This document shows, piece after piece, positions 23,485 to 35,100 of a DNA stretch of 64,000 nt. A program made the translations under genes and the position numbers. Position 1 is the stretch's first letter, and every line of letters starts with the position of its first letter. Origin of the DNA: Terebella lapidaria (taxonomy: Eukaryota; Annelida; Polychaeta; Terebellida; Terebellidae); assembly GCA_949152475.1 (NCBI GenBank), contig OX424558.1, positions 31,134,651-31,198,650 on the forward strand, written 5' to 3'. Below the pieces are notes generated by a model. It made no database searches. It was not told where the DNA came from and saw only the letters and a list, made by a program, of their open reading frames with translations.

Positions 23485-24618
23485 TTAAGATGGCTGGAGG
23501 GTAAGAATAAGCATACAGTCCCTCCCATTCCATTGACAGAGCATCGACACCCCACGCCTAAGGGTCTGGAATCGAAGACACAAACGTAGGAAGCCTGTTG
23601 TTCCATCGAATGGCAAACAGGTGCACGTGAGGTCGGTTGCAAAGAGGACACAGCTGCCGAAAGACTGATGGAAACAATGTCCATTCGGTAGGTTGCACCT
23701 GATGCAAGAAAGCATGTCTGCCAAGACATTGAGACGGCCGGGGATGTGAAGAGTAGGATTGATCAGGCGCTGCACCATTGAAGCAAGGCAGACACCTAAC
23801 GACTGAGTGTCAGAAAGTGGGTGACCCCCTGCTTGTTGATGTAAGCCGTGACTGTTGAGTTGTCCGTAGCAACCAACATTAAGTGGCCTATTAACTTGGA
23901 TGCCCAGTTGGCCAGGGCCCGAGATACGGCTTCCAACTCCAGAGCATTGATGTGCCATGACAAATAGTGACCGCTCCATAGGCCCGATATTTCCTGAAAC
24001 TCCAAGTGGGTGCCCCAGCCCTCCATACTGGCATCAGTAAACAGATGCTTGGATGTCAGCAGAAGACAGAAAGGAGTATCCAGACTTTCCAAGTTGCATC
24101 CACCACCAGACGCACTCCCGAGCTGCGGGAGTCAAAGTTACCAGAATAGAGTCGGGGTCGGAGTCTCAGGCAATGCTGAAGTTCTCGCATGTGGAGGCAG
24201 CTGAGCAGCTCCAGCTTCTCAGTTGCAGCCATCTGGCCCAGCAGGGACTGCGAGGAGGCGGCCAACTGACATGGATTGGCCAGAATGGAGGCCACAGTGG
24301 GGAAGGAGTCATCTTTCAGATCCAGATACACTGCCCAAGCATCCTAACCGAACATCCTGGACGCAAACTGCTTGAACTCTTGGGAACCACAAACGCGATA
24401 ATGTAGAACCCTGGAGTCCTGGGATCCGCGAGTTCTGTGGCCCCTTTGGAGATCAGTTTCTGAATCTCAGCATCTAAATCTGCCCGCTTGTTTGGTGCTA
24501 ACGACAGATTAAAGGGCCTGGGAACGGAAGACAGAAGAGGTATCTTTACAATCCGGAATCCCTTCTGGAGTACCCTCATGATCCAAGGGCTGGCTCTCAT
24601 CTCTTCCAAACAGGCCAA
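23485..24618 (-). pseudogene. DIRS reverse transcriptase start and RNase H, RT core deleted
   Basis: 24618-24316 encodes the entry to a DIRS/Ngaro reverse transcriptase (IPLLSSVPRPFNLS, then LISKGATELADP, then GFYIIAFVVPK). The next frame starts MYLDLKDDSF, the motif A strand, and then jumps straight to the thumb-like SLLGQMAATEKLELLSCLHM. The palm with the catalytic YxDD is therefore missing. 24092-23700 encodes RNase H: LFTDASMEGWGTHLEF, then HINALELEAVSRAL, then VATDNSTVTAYINKQG, then LNVLADMLS. The RNase H acidic residues (D in FTDAS, E in LELEA, D in ATDNS) are visible. The copy cannot transpose by itself. Confidence 0.8.
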
Positions 24619-24658
24619 AATAGATTAAAGCGCCACCGACTGGCAGCCCTGTGAGATG

Positions 24659-25900
24659 CTATTGGTGACTGGGAAATGGGCTTCCAGCTCTTTTGCTTGA
24701 CCAGTAAATCTTGGACAAGTTGAGTTTTAGCCACCTGGATGCGAACTGAGACTTGGCGTTCCTCGCGAACCAACTCAAGGTCTTTCCTGTGGAAGAGGGA
24801 GTCTCGGCTTTGTCATACAGAGCCTCTTGCATGCAGGATAAGAGCATGGGAGCCATGCGAAGCTTTGACCGATGGGCAGCCAGAGCCTTAAACGAGAGCG
24901 ACTTGAGGTATGCGTCCTTCTGCCATTTTTCAATCCCGTAAATGCCATAGGTAGTCTGGTGTAGCTGATCTCCTATAGCGATGCCCGCACTACTGAGGAG
25001 ACCAGATTGCTGAGATGAGCTGCTCCCAGATTGATCCCGGAGAGAGATGGACTGTCGTGGCTTGGCATACAAGGCTTCCCGGGTTGACCCTTGTCTTCCG
25101 AGTCAGAATCTGGGTGAAGGTGCTTCCTGGAAGCTTGTGAGGCCATAGTGGAAGAGGGAGGGGACAGCGTGGGCTGAGCCCGTACAGCGACCTGAGCCAG
25201 AGTAGTCATGCAGAAAGATGATCAGGGTGTGGTGTTGTATCTCTGAGACGATGTGTCCTACAGAAGCTGCTCCGGAGGAGCGACACCTGGAGGGTGCAAA
25301 GCCTGAGTATGCTGAAGCAGCGTCGAAGGTTGTCCACAGGTGGTCTCTTGCATGTGACCAGCGGAAAAGAGTAGTAAACCTGGTGGAACAGTAGCGGGTC
25401 GACACTCTAGTAGACAGTTCTGCATCTGGGTCGACAGCAGTTGCCTCATTGAAGCGAACAAGGACTGCATCCGAGCTGCCAGGCACGAGCTAAAATCCAT
25501 CTCTAGCTGCTGCATGTCCTGCGGTGTCGAAGGCGTGGTGCCTATAGCAAACTGGAAGGATGTAGGCAGAGGCAAAGATGGAGCGGACTCCACTAAAGAG
25601 CAGCCCGAAGGTAGTGCGGACTCCGCTAAAGAGCAGCCCGAGAGTAGTGCGAAAGATGCTTCCACCAGGACATCCGGCCCTGAGACGCTGGAATGTGGTG
25701 GAAGACGCGGTGAGTATATGTGGAACCCGGGTGTCAGTCGGAGTCTGGGGTCCGATCAGATCCCGGGTCCATGGCCCCTAGATGGGCTGGGGATGGACAA
25801 CAGCATGATTCGACTCACTTTGGACAATACCATCGGCCCCCGGGACCTGATGTGGGCTTGGAAGTAATGATAAGGCACCCAGGGACACGAACACGAAAGT
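24659..25900 (-). pseudogene. DIRS gag-like region
   Basis: Several overlapping minus-strand frames together encode a gag-like region, with shifts between frames around 25200-25260. The N-terminal part has two SGCSL(A/V)ES-type repeats and a QDMQQLEMDFSSC segment. The C-terminal part contains GIEKWQKDAYLKSLSFKAL and LSWFARNAKSQF, ending at 24659. The second tandem copy (31059-32109) keeps a longer continuous frame, confirming the reading frame. Function as a nucleic-acid-binding coat protein is inferred from position only. Confidence 0.6.
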
Positions 25901-27241
25901 TGAAGAGTAGGCTATAAAGTGGTTGTTCCTATGATTGGAGCATTGGGCATGGAGGAAGTGAGCACGGTGCAGCCCCTGGTCACAGCACTGGAGGAGTCAT
26001 TCTTTATTCTTCCCCATGGGGAGGTTTCTCTGGGGGGGGGGGGGAGGCGCCTATTTTGAGTAGGCTGTTGGGATTACCTGTGTAGTATCATAGAGGTAAC
26101 GTATAGGACAATAATCTATTATAAAAAATTATATGGGCCTCAACACCCGCGTGTATTGCCAAGTAGTATATAATTAGTTTCAGTTGTGTTCAATGATAAC
26201 TAAGTTGCTCTGAACCAGTCGGGTAAAGTATTTAATTGATTACTCAGTATTTTAATCATACCGTCAATATTTTCATCAGTCAAATATATAGTCATATTGT
26301 ACCCGAAGGGTATATTTTTAACATGCTTCAAATAAAAAGCAATGGACAAATGGTCGACAAGTGGTCGAATATGTTTGATTTATGGTTCAGAATGTTTTCA
26401 ATTGTGTTATGACATTTAGGGTAGGCATGTATGTTACATTTAGGGGGTCTCGAATTTATGACATTTAGGGTATGATGATATGTCACATTTAGGGGACCTT
26501 TATGATATTTAGGGTATCTTAAGACATTTGGGGTTCCTGTGTTATGACATATAGGGGACCTTACTACATTTGGGGTAGGTGTTACATTTAGCGGTGCCAC
26601 AGACGTCGCCCTCTATGACATTGACTGGGGCTCGAGGTCAAATCTGACAAGAATTGTTTAAATTGCCATCTGTAGACAAAATCATTCGCACATTCAAAGA
26701 CAATGAAGATAGAGCTTAGGTTCGTAATATGCACACACATTGGATGTCCCTTATCCTGCATCTCGCGGCAATAATTGAACTCGAACCCAAATCACTTTCA
26801 GGTATTTATACTTTATGTCTACCCGAAAATGTTCAAATCGGCCAGTGAATACAAGCGCGTGCACTCTTGTTCATATTTATGAACTATACTGAAAAAATTG
26901 AAGAAATGGCATAAAATACAGTCAAAACGTGAAATACTTTCCCCTCTACACTGCCGAATCCTTCATTTTGTGCCCTTGTGGAATGTAATGTTATTCTTCA
27001 CATTTTCAACCTCTGATAGAGCCTCAAAGGTGATCGCAGGAAATGAGTAAATTTCAAATTGAAAAAATCATTGTATTTTTTTACTGAAAGGGTGGGGGGT
27101 CTGTAGTCATGATGTCACTTATAATATTGGAATGGATATAAGCAAGTGATTGACATACTCACATTGGAGGAAAAAAACCCAGAAAGTTTGGTAAATATGC
27201 TAATGTTAGTTAAATATGCTAATGTTAGTTAGTTTCCCTAA

Positions 27242-27274
27242 CTCCTCAACTGCATCATGGATGCAGTTGAGGAG
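27242..27274. repeat. Perfect 15-bp hairpin with the start codon in its loop
   Basis: CTCCTCAACTGCATC (27242-27256) and GATGCAGTTGAGGAG (27260-27274) are perfect complements separated by just ATG, the proposed start of the reverse transcriptase frame. Snap-back end formation during integration would explain it; a regulatory hairpin is the alternative. Confidence 0.85.
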
Positions 27275-28807
27275 CATGCCAGAAAATGGACAAAGCGAGA
27301 AAAGGCAGAAACTGATTCTCTGTCAGAATGGGTCAAACAGATTAGGTCATTGGTAAACAAACGCATTAATGTTTTGTCAAAGTCAGTTAGTACTAAATAT
27401 AGCTCTGTCTTCAATGATCCCGTGGTTACTAATAGTTTGTTGAAACTTCAAGAAAGGTTCGTCATTGTCCCTGCAGATAAAGCTTCTAATAATGTTGTTT
27501 TTGTTTGTAAAGCATACTATATACAGTGCCTGTTTGACGAACTGGGTATTGCCAACAATACTAATTCCAATAGTACATACCAAGCCATTACCGTGCCCAA
27601 ACAGGATATCTTATCAAATCATTTGTCTGTATTGCATTCGTTTGGTATTACTACCTCATGTAAAGATTCTAATCTACCGAACTTATATTGGATCCCAAAG
27701 TTGCACAAAAATCCACACAAACAAAGATATATTTCAGGTTCAGCATCATGTTCTACCAAAGCCCTTTCTAAAATATTAACTACTATATTGTCTAAAATTA
27801 AACAGGGTCTCCAAAAGTACTCTGAAACCATCTATTCTAGAAGTGGTATAAACCAAATGTGGATATTAAAAAATTCCAAATCTTTATTGGAATATCTACA
27901 TTCTCACACACTTTCAAAAGTAACGTCTATCAAAACATTTGATTTCTCCACTTTGTACACAACTATACCTCATTCTGAACTGAAATCTCAGCTTAAAAAA
28001 CTAATCAATAATTCATTTTTCTCTAAAAAGGGACAACGTCGGTACCACTATATTGTAGTTAAATATAATACCGCTTATTTTGTTAAAGGCGACTCTGATG
28101 CCCCATACAAATATACTGAAATAGATGTGGTAAATATGGTTAATTTTCTGATTGATAATATTTTTGTGGAATTTGGTGGTCGAATATTTCAACAAACTAT
28201 TGGTATTCCCATGGGTACAAACTGTGCACCATTATTGGCAGACCTGTTTTTATACTCATATGAATCAGATTTTATCCAACATTTACAAAGAGGAGGTTCT
28301 AAGAAACTAACATGTAATTTTAATTTCACTTTCCGATACATAGATGATGTATTGTCGCTAAATAATCCCAAGTTTGGTGATTATTTGGATGTCATATATC
28401 CTAAGGAACTTGAAATTAAGGATACTACAGAATCCGCTAATTTTTCCAACTATCTAGACCTGAGGTTGGAGATTGATAATGATTCTAACCTGTCAACTAG
28501 ATTATATGACAAACGTGATGATTTCAATTTTTCCATAGTCAATTTCTCTTTTCTAAGCAGCAACATTCCTATGTCACCGGCATATGGTGTGTTTGTTTCT
28601 CAACTTATACGCTATTCCAGAGCTAGTTGCAAATATGAGGACTTTGTCTATCGAAGTGCCCAGCTAGTCTCTAAACTGCTACGACAAGGATATGTTTTAC
28701 CAAGACTTATCGCTGCGTTTAAGAAATTCTATGGACGTCATCATGATCTGGTTGATAAATACAGCAAATCCATGTCTGCCATGCAACTAGATCTATTTTC
28801 ATGTTAA
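27257..28807 (+). CDS. Penelope-like reverse transcriptase, uninterrupted
   Basis: This single frame of 516 codons has no stops. Motifs in order: VPADKASNN near residue 73; YWIPKLHKNPHKQRYISGS; FDFSTLYTTIPHSEL (motif A with the catalytic aspartate); QTIGIPMGTNCAPLLADLF (motif B); RYIDDV at residues 360-365 (catalytic YxDD); and YLDLRLEID. This motif set is that of Penelope-like retroelements, related to telomerase-type RTs. The usual C-terminal GIY-YIG endonuclease is not present; the frame ends KSMSAMQLDLFSC. The protein may therefore be an endonuclease-lacking type or a C-truncated one. The relative at 41319-42233 shares the same 3' tail, which favours a natural end. The start codon sits in the loop of a perfect hairpin, so the true 5' end of the original element may be missing. 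Confidence 0.88.
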   Translation: MDAVEEHARKWTKREKAETDSLSEWVKQIRSLVNKRINVLSKSVSTKYSSVFNDPVVTNSLLKLQERFVIVPADKASNNVVFVCKAYYIQCLFDELGIANNTNSNSTYQAITVPKQDILSNHLSVLHSFGITTSCKDSNLPNLYWIPKLHKNPHKQRYISGSASCSTKALSKILTTILSKIKQGLQKYSETIYSRSGINQMWILKNSKSLLEYLHSHTLSKVTSIKTFDFSTLYTTIPHSELKSQLKKLINNSFFSKKGQRRYHYIVVKYNTAYFVKGDSDAPYKYTEIDVVNMVNFLIDNIFVEFGGRIFQQTIGIPMGTNCAPLLADLFLYSYESDFIQHLQRGGSKKLTCNFNFTFRYIDDVLSLNNPKFGDYLDVIYPKELEIKDTTESANFSNYLDLRLEIDNDSNLSTRLYDKRDDFNFSIVNFSFLSSNIPMSPAYGVFVSQLIRYSRASCKYEDFVYRSAQLVSKLLRQGYVLPRLIAAFKKFYGRHHDLVDKYSKSMSAMQLDLFSC

Positions 28808-30654
28808 TTTTGGGGAATTCATGACGGGTGCCACTAGTGGGGCAGGAAATGCTCACTCTTTCCGGAACACCTGATTTCACCTCCTGATGGCCATTTACGG
28901 GGGTTCATGAGTTTCCCTGTCATTTTTGTTTTCTCTCACTTCGTATGCCTGATATGACTTTCTGTCCCCGGACTATGAGATTGGATAACGGACCATGTTT
29001 TGTTTGCTCGGAATACTTGATACTGGGTATTGATTCCACGTCTATTGATATTATCTTGGATATAATTGTATATTCTTAGAAGAAAGGTAACGACTAACTC
29101 CTCCCTCTAGAAATGTCGGAATATGTTTGATAACAGGTTGAGTTTATTTAGCTTGTGTAAATTGCTTTTACTCAGGAGAGACCATGAAGCTAAACCAGAA
29201 CCTAAAATAGCATCTGGCGTCTGAGGCCTTCCAGTGGGCCCCATACCCCCGGCCACAAAGCCTTCGTTTCGCCCCTTCCTCCTTTTTAAACCTGGATACG
29301 CCCATGAGTATATTCTAGAATATCATAGTGTTAAGTAGAGTACTGGGTTGGACATGTGCATACATGTGTTGTGTAGATGTACATGTATATTATACAGCAA
29401 CAGAAAGAAAAACATCGTGAAATCTTGTTCATTGTTGGTGTGTTGGGTATTATGTAGTATTATTTTGTTACAGTTATTACTTTGGATCCATTACTTTAAT
29501 AGTTTTAGAAATGTAGTTTTCTGTAAAAAAGTGTTTGCTTGAGAGCAACACATTTTTCAAGCTCTGGGAGCCTCAGAATATATCACAGAGCATCTTAGAT
29601 GGCTTCGGGGCCCTAGGCGGGTCCCAGATCTCACGCCTATTAGCTTTGTCAATCTATCCAACTGCGGCCCTCTTAGCTCGAATTCTGTGGCCGCCATTGC
29701 TAGAACTAATAACAGCCCGAGGCAAAAAATTCGTTTGATAATGTCATCTCATGTTAAAATATGTTAGATAACGTTACTGGAGCAAAAAGTCAGAATAATA
29801 GATGTCTTTTCAAACAGAGATTGAATAATAACTATATAAACCCCGTTTCCACATACAAATCACTTCCAACATTTAGGAATTACCCATTACGAAATCAGTT
29901 CTGTGTCTGAAGTCCCTCAGCCACCAGACAGTGGGCGTTGTTCAGTGTTTGACAAAGACTCACAGAAAGGCTGTGACATTTACAGAGTGTTGACCTGACT
30001 GCAAATCATACTTTTTCACATAGTGTAAATCTCTATTATGTGAAGTCAGCTAATCGAGCTCTAGAAAGCAATAAAGATCAAGCTTTGGGTATAAGTTAAC
30101 ATGAAACATGAATATGATTCTAAAATGGCGTATTGCTCTCTTGTGGTCCCATTCAAGACTAGAAACCAGCCAGTTAATATTTCTCTGACGAAAAAGAGAA
30201 ATATTTCGAGCCATCGACTTCACATCAGGTAGATATTTATAAGCATTGAGAAAATGATCTGTCAGTATTTAACATGCAAGACCTTCATCTGAACTCATTA
30301 TTCATGCCTGATTTCTATGCATTTTGCTATTTCAAATAGATACTTCGTAATTTTTCATGAGACATCTCAATATGATGGTTCATATCTTTACTTAAATGTT
30401 CAGACACACTACAAATTATAAATCCTTCCAGATAAATAAACATGGAGTCTGTCAGCAACAATGATGCTTTATTAATTAGTCTGAATTAATGTATACCATT
30501 CATGTACAAATGAATGGTATACATTCATTCAATTCAATTGACATCAATTGTAATTGATTAGAAATTCAACACCATTCCAAAAACATTCAATATCATGACC
30601 AAACATTGCTTTTTCAGGCAGTTTTGTATTAATTCAATCAGGTGTACAGGTAAA

Positions 30655-30733
30655 ATGATCACATTCCACATCCTAGTTGCCCTGATAACGCTAGCTTGGT
30701 TTTGCGATGGACATGTTTTGTCGGGATATGTTT
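30655..30733 (+). pseudogene. Signal-peptide exon candidate, copy A
   Basis: A frame encoding MITFHILVALITLAWFCDG followed by HVLSGYV ends in phase 1 at a GTAGGT donor. It has the look of a secreted-protein first exon. The same exon recurs in copy B (35195), and a degraded one without its ATG lies near 39657. No downstream exon can be linked before copy B begins, so copy A is presumably cut off. Unrecognised family. Confidence 0.35.
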
Positions 30734-30805
30734 GTAGGTCGTCATATACATGTATATGTCAAGTTAGCGTTTGGTAGATATGTTACTGCTAGCGAGCACG
30801 GTTTA

Positions 30806-32109
30806 TTATATCCTCATATATGTGTCAACTATGGCCCCTTTGGAGATCAGTTTCTGAATCTCAACATCTAAATCTGCCCGCTTGTTTGGTGCAAACGACA
30901 GATTAAAGGGCCTGGGAACGGAAGACAGAAGAGGTATCTTTACAAACTGAATCCGGAATCCCTTCTGGAGTACCCTCATGATCCAAGGGCTGGCTCTCAT
31001 CTCTTCCAAACAGGACAAAATAAATTTAAGCGCCACCGACTGGCAGCCCTGTGAGATGCTATTGGTGACTGGGAAATGGGCTTCCAGCTCTTTTGCTTGA
31101 CCAGTAAATCTTGGACAAGTTGAGTTTTAGCCACCTGGATGTGAACTGAGACTTGGCGTTCCTCGCGAACCAACTCAATGTCTTTCCTGTGGAAGAGGGA
31201 GTCTCGGCTTTGTCATACAGAGCCTCCTGCATGCAGGATAGGAGCATAGGAGCCATGCGAAGCTTTGACCGATGGGCAGCCAGAGCCTTAAACGAGAGCG
31301 ACTTGAGGTATGCGTCCTGCTGCCATTTTTCAATCCCGTAAATGTCATAGGTAGTCTGGTGTAGCTGATCTCCTATAGCGATGCCCGCATTACTGAGGAG
31401 ACTAGATTGTTGAGGTGAGCTGCTCCCAGATTGATCCTGGAGAGAGATGGACTGCCGTGGCTTGGCATACAAGGCTTCCCGGGTTGACCCTTGTCCAGAG
31501 TCCGAGTCTGGGTGAAGGTGCTTCCTGGAAGCTTGTGAGGCCATAGTGGAAGAGGGAGGGGACAGCATGGGCTGAGCCCGTAGAGCGACCTGAGCCAGGG
31601 TACTCATGCAGAAAGATGATAAGGGTGTGGGGTTGTATCTCTGAGACGGTGTGTCCGACAGAAGCTGCTCCGGAGGAGCGACACCCGGAGGGTGCAAAGC
31701 CTGAGTACGCTGAAGCGGTGTCGAAGGTTGTCCACAGGTGGTCTCTTGCAGAAGATAGTAAACCCGGTGGAACAGTAGCGGGTCGACACTCTAGTAGACA
31801 GTTCTGCATCTGTATCAACAGCAGTTGCCTCATTGAAGCGAACAAGGACTGCATCCGAGCTGCCAGGCACGAGCTAAAATCCATATCTAGCTGCTGCATG
31901 TCCTGCGGTGTCGAAGGCGTGGTGCCTATAGCAAACTGGGAGGATGTAGGCAGAGGCAAAGATGGAGCGGACTCCACTAAAGAGCAGCCCGAAGGTAGTG
32001 CGGACTCCGCTAAAGAGCAGCCCGAGAGTAGTGCGAACGATGCTTCCACCAGGACATCCGGCCCTGAGACGCTGGAATGTGGTGGAAGACGCGGTGAGTA
32101 CTCAGCCAT
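30806..32109 (-). pseudogene. Truncated second copy of the DIRS gag/RT start
   Basis: The minus-strand gag-like frames (32109-31402 and 31697-31059) and the RT entry (31036-30806, FRIQFVKIPLLSSVPRPFNL) match the first copy at 24316-25900 with few changes. The RT entry here has two extra residues (QF). RNase H and recombinase are absent because the duplication breakpoint at 30832 cuts through RT. The 32109 frame also differs from copy A by small indels. Not functional. Confidence 0.8.
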
Positions 32110-35100
32110 CCATGTGGAACCCGGGTGTCAGTCGGAGTCTGGGGTCCGATCAGATCCCTGGTCCATGGCCCCTAGATGGGCCGGGGATGGACAACAGCAT
32201 GATTCAACTCGCTTTGGACAATACCATCGGCTCCCGGTACCTGATGTGGGCTTGGAAGTAATGATAAGGCACCCAGGGACACGAACACGAAAGTTGAAGA
32301 GTAGGCTATAAAGTGGTTGTTCCTATGATTGAAGCATTGGGCATGGAGGAAGTGAGCATGGTGCTGCCCCTGGTCACAGCACTGGAGGAGTCATTCTTTA
32401 TTCTTCCCCATGGGGAGGTTTCTCTGGGGGGGGGGGGGGGCGCCTATTTTGAGTAGGCTGTTGGGATTACCTGTGTAGTATCATAGAGGTAACGTATAGG
32501 ACAATAATCTTTTATAAATAATTATATGGGCCTCAACACCCGCGTGTATTGCCAAGTAGTATATAATTAGTTTCAGTTGTGTTCAATGATAACTAAGTTG
32601 CTCTGAACCAGTCGGGTAAAGTATTTAATTGATTACTCAGTATTTTAATCATACCGTCAATATTTTCATCAGTCAAATATATAGTCATATTGTACCCGAA
32701 GGGTATATTTTTAACATGCTTCAAATAAAAAGCAATGGACAAATGGTCGACAAGTGGTCGAAGATGTTTGATTTATGGTTCAGAATGTTTTCAATTGTGT
32801 TATGACATTTAGGGTAGGCATGTATGTTACATTTAGGGGGTCTCGAATTTATGACATTTAGGGTATGATGATATGTCACATTTAGGGGACCTTTATGATA
32901 TTTAGGGGATCTTAAGACATTTGGGGTTCCTGTGTTATGACATATAGGGGACCTTACTACATTTGGGGTAGGTGTTACATTTAGCGGTGCCACTGACGTC
33001 GCCCTCTATGACATTGACTGGGGCTCGAGGTCAAATCTGACAAGAATTGTTTAAATTGCCATCTGTAGACAAAATCATTCGCACATTCAAAGACAATGAA
33101 GATAGAGCTTAGGTTCGTAATATGCACATACATTGGAAGTCCCTTATCCTGCATATCGCGGCAAACATTGAACTCGAACCCAAATCACTTTCAGGTATTT
33201 ATACTTTATGTCTACCCGAAAATGTTCAAATCGGCCAGTGAATACAAGCGCGTGCACTCTGGTTCATATTTATGAACTATACTGAAAAAATTGAAGAAAT
33301 GGCATAAAATACAGTCAAAACGTGAAATACTTTCCCCTCTACACTGCCGAATCCTTCATTTTGTGCCCTTGTGGAATGTAATGTTATTCTTCACATTTTC
33401 AACCTCTGATAGAGCCTCAAAGGTGATCGCAGTAAATGAGTAAATTTCAAATAATTGAAAAAATCATTTTTTTACTGAAAGGGTGGGGGGTCTGTAGTCA
33501 TGATGTCACTTATAATATTGGAATGGATATAAGCAAGTGATTGACATACTCACATTGGAGGAAAAAAACCCAGAAAGTTTGGTAAATATGCCAATGTTAG
33601 TTGATATTATCTTGGATATAATTGTATATTCTTAGAAGAAAGGTAACGACTAACTCCTCCCTTTAGAAATGTCGGAATATGTTTGATAACAGGTTGAGTT
33701 TATTTAGCTTGTGTAAATTGCTTTTACTCAGGAGAGACCATGAAGCTAAACCAGAACCTAAAATAGCATCTGGCGTCTGAGGCCTTCCAGTGGGCCCCAT
33801 ACCCCCGGCTACAAAGCCTTCGTTTCGCCCCTCCCTCCTTTTTAAACCTGGATACGCCCATGAGTATATTCTAGAATATCATAGTGTTAAGTAGAGAACT
33901 GGGTTGGACATGTGCATACATGTGTTGTGTAGATGTACATGTATATTATACAGCAACAGAAAGAAAAACATCGTGAAATCTTGTTCATTGTTGGTGTGTT
34001 GGGTATTATGTAGTATTATTTTGTTACAGTTATTACTTTGGATCCATTACTTTAATAGTTTTAGAAATGTAGTTTTCTGTAAAAAAGTGTTTGCTTGAGA
34101 GCAACACATTTTTCAAGCTCTGGGAGCCTCAGAATATATCACAGAGCATCTTAGATGGGGCTTCGGGGCCCTAGGCGGGTCCCAGATCTCACGCCTATTA
34201 GCTTTGTCAATCTATCCAACTGCGGCCCTCTTAGCTCGAATTCTGTAGCCGCCATTGCTAGAACTAATAACAGCCCGAGGCAAAAAATTCGTTTGATAAT
34301 GTCATCTCATGTTAAAATATGTTAGATACTGTTACTGGAGCAAAAAGTTAGAATAATAGATGTCTTTTCAAACAGAGATTGAATAATAACTATATAAACC
34401 CCGTTTCCACATACAAATTACATCCACATTTAGGAATTACCCATTACGAAATCAGTTCTGTGTCTGAAGTCCCTCAGCCACCAGACAGTGGGCGTTGTTC
34501 AGTGTTTGACGAAGACTCACAGAAAGGCTGTGACATTTACAGTGTGTTGACCTGACTGCAAATCATACTTTGTCACATAGTGTAAATCTCTATTATGTGA
34601 AGTCAGCTAATCGAGCTCTAGAAAGCAATAAAAATCAAGCTTTGGGTATAAGTTAACATGAAACATGAATATGAGTCTAAAATGGCGTATTGCTCTCTTG
34701 TGGTCCCATTCAAGACTAGAAACCAGCCAGTTAATATTTCTCTGACGAAAAAGAGAAATATTTCGAGCCATCGACTTCACATCAGGTAGATATTTATAAG
34801 CATTGAGAAAATGATCTGTCAGTATTTAACATGCAAGACCTTCCTTTGAACTCATTATTCATGCCTGATTTCTATGCATTTTGCTATTTCAAATAGATAC
34901 TTCGTCTTGATATGATGATTCATATCTTTACTTAAATGTTCAGACACACTACAAATTATAAATCCTTCCAAATAAATAAACATGGAGTCTGTCAGCGACA
35001 ATGATGTTTTATTAATTAGTCTGAATGAATGTATACCATTCATGTACGAATGAATGGTATACAATCATTCAATTCAATTGACATCAATTGTAATTGATTA

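Larger units (their letters stand above)
21598..26031 (-). mobile_element. DIRS-like tyrosine-recombinase retroelement, dead
   Basis: Inverted terminal repeats of about 85 bp bound the element: 21598-21683 reads AGAAACCTCCCTATGGGGAA..., and its inverse is at about 25947-26031. Read on the minus strand, the order is gag-like region, start of reverse transcriptase, RNase H, tyrosine recombinase, the DIRS order. Frames are broken by stops and frameshifts, the reverse transcriptase core is deleted, and recombinase catalytic residues are changed. A 20-G tract at 22682-22701 gives a proline run in the recombinase. Confidence 0.85.
20839..26607. mobile_element. Inverted-repeat element split by a DIRS insertion
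   Basis: About 390 bp at 20839-21230 is inverted at 26220-26607. Both outer ends read GACGTCTG(A/T)GGCACCG followed by AAATGTAACACCTA and many AAATGTCATAA/GGTCCCCT words. The DIRS-like element lies between the arms. The simplest reading is a MITE of about 1.3 kb with long TIRs into which the DIRS element inserted. The left interior (21360-21590) also holds short degenerate GGTGGATATTATAAAC tandem units. Target duplication not resolved. Confidence 0.65.
27212..29046 (+). mobile_element. Penelope-like element insertion
   Basis: Comparison with the empty site in copy B defines the insert: the left border follows AATGTTAGTT at 27211 and the right border is CCACGTCTATT at 29046. A second copy in the window (41319-42233) ends at the same CGTCTATT, confirming the 3' end. 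A 19-bp stretch of left flank (AAATATGCTAATGTTAGTT) is repeated in tandem at 27212-27230. The insert holds one long reverse transcriptase frame and a 240-bp 3' tail with GGTGCCACTAGTGGGGCAGG. Confidence 0.85.
24438..30830. repeat. Tandem segmental duplication, copy A (with Penelope insertion)
   Basis: From TGGCCCCTTTGGAGATCAG at 24438 to ...TATGTGTCAACT at 30830, this segment repeats in direct orientation as copy B (30832-35370). It covers the gag and early RT part of the DIRS element, the right arm of the 20839 element, and unrelated flanking sequence. Divergence between copies is low (scattered substitutions and small indels). Copy A is longer by about 1.85 kb, nearly all explained by the insertion at 27212-29046. 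Confidence 0.9.

Noticed and set aside
31616-32311. 231-codon plus-strand frame, with a partner at 25514-25867
   Set aside because: Antisense to the DIRS gag-like region in both tandem copies; gag-like and RT motifs are on the minus strand.
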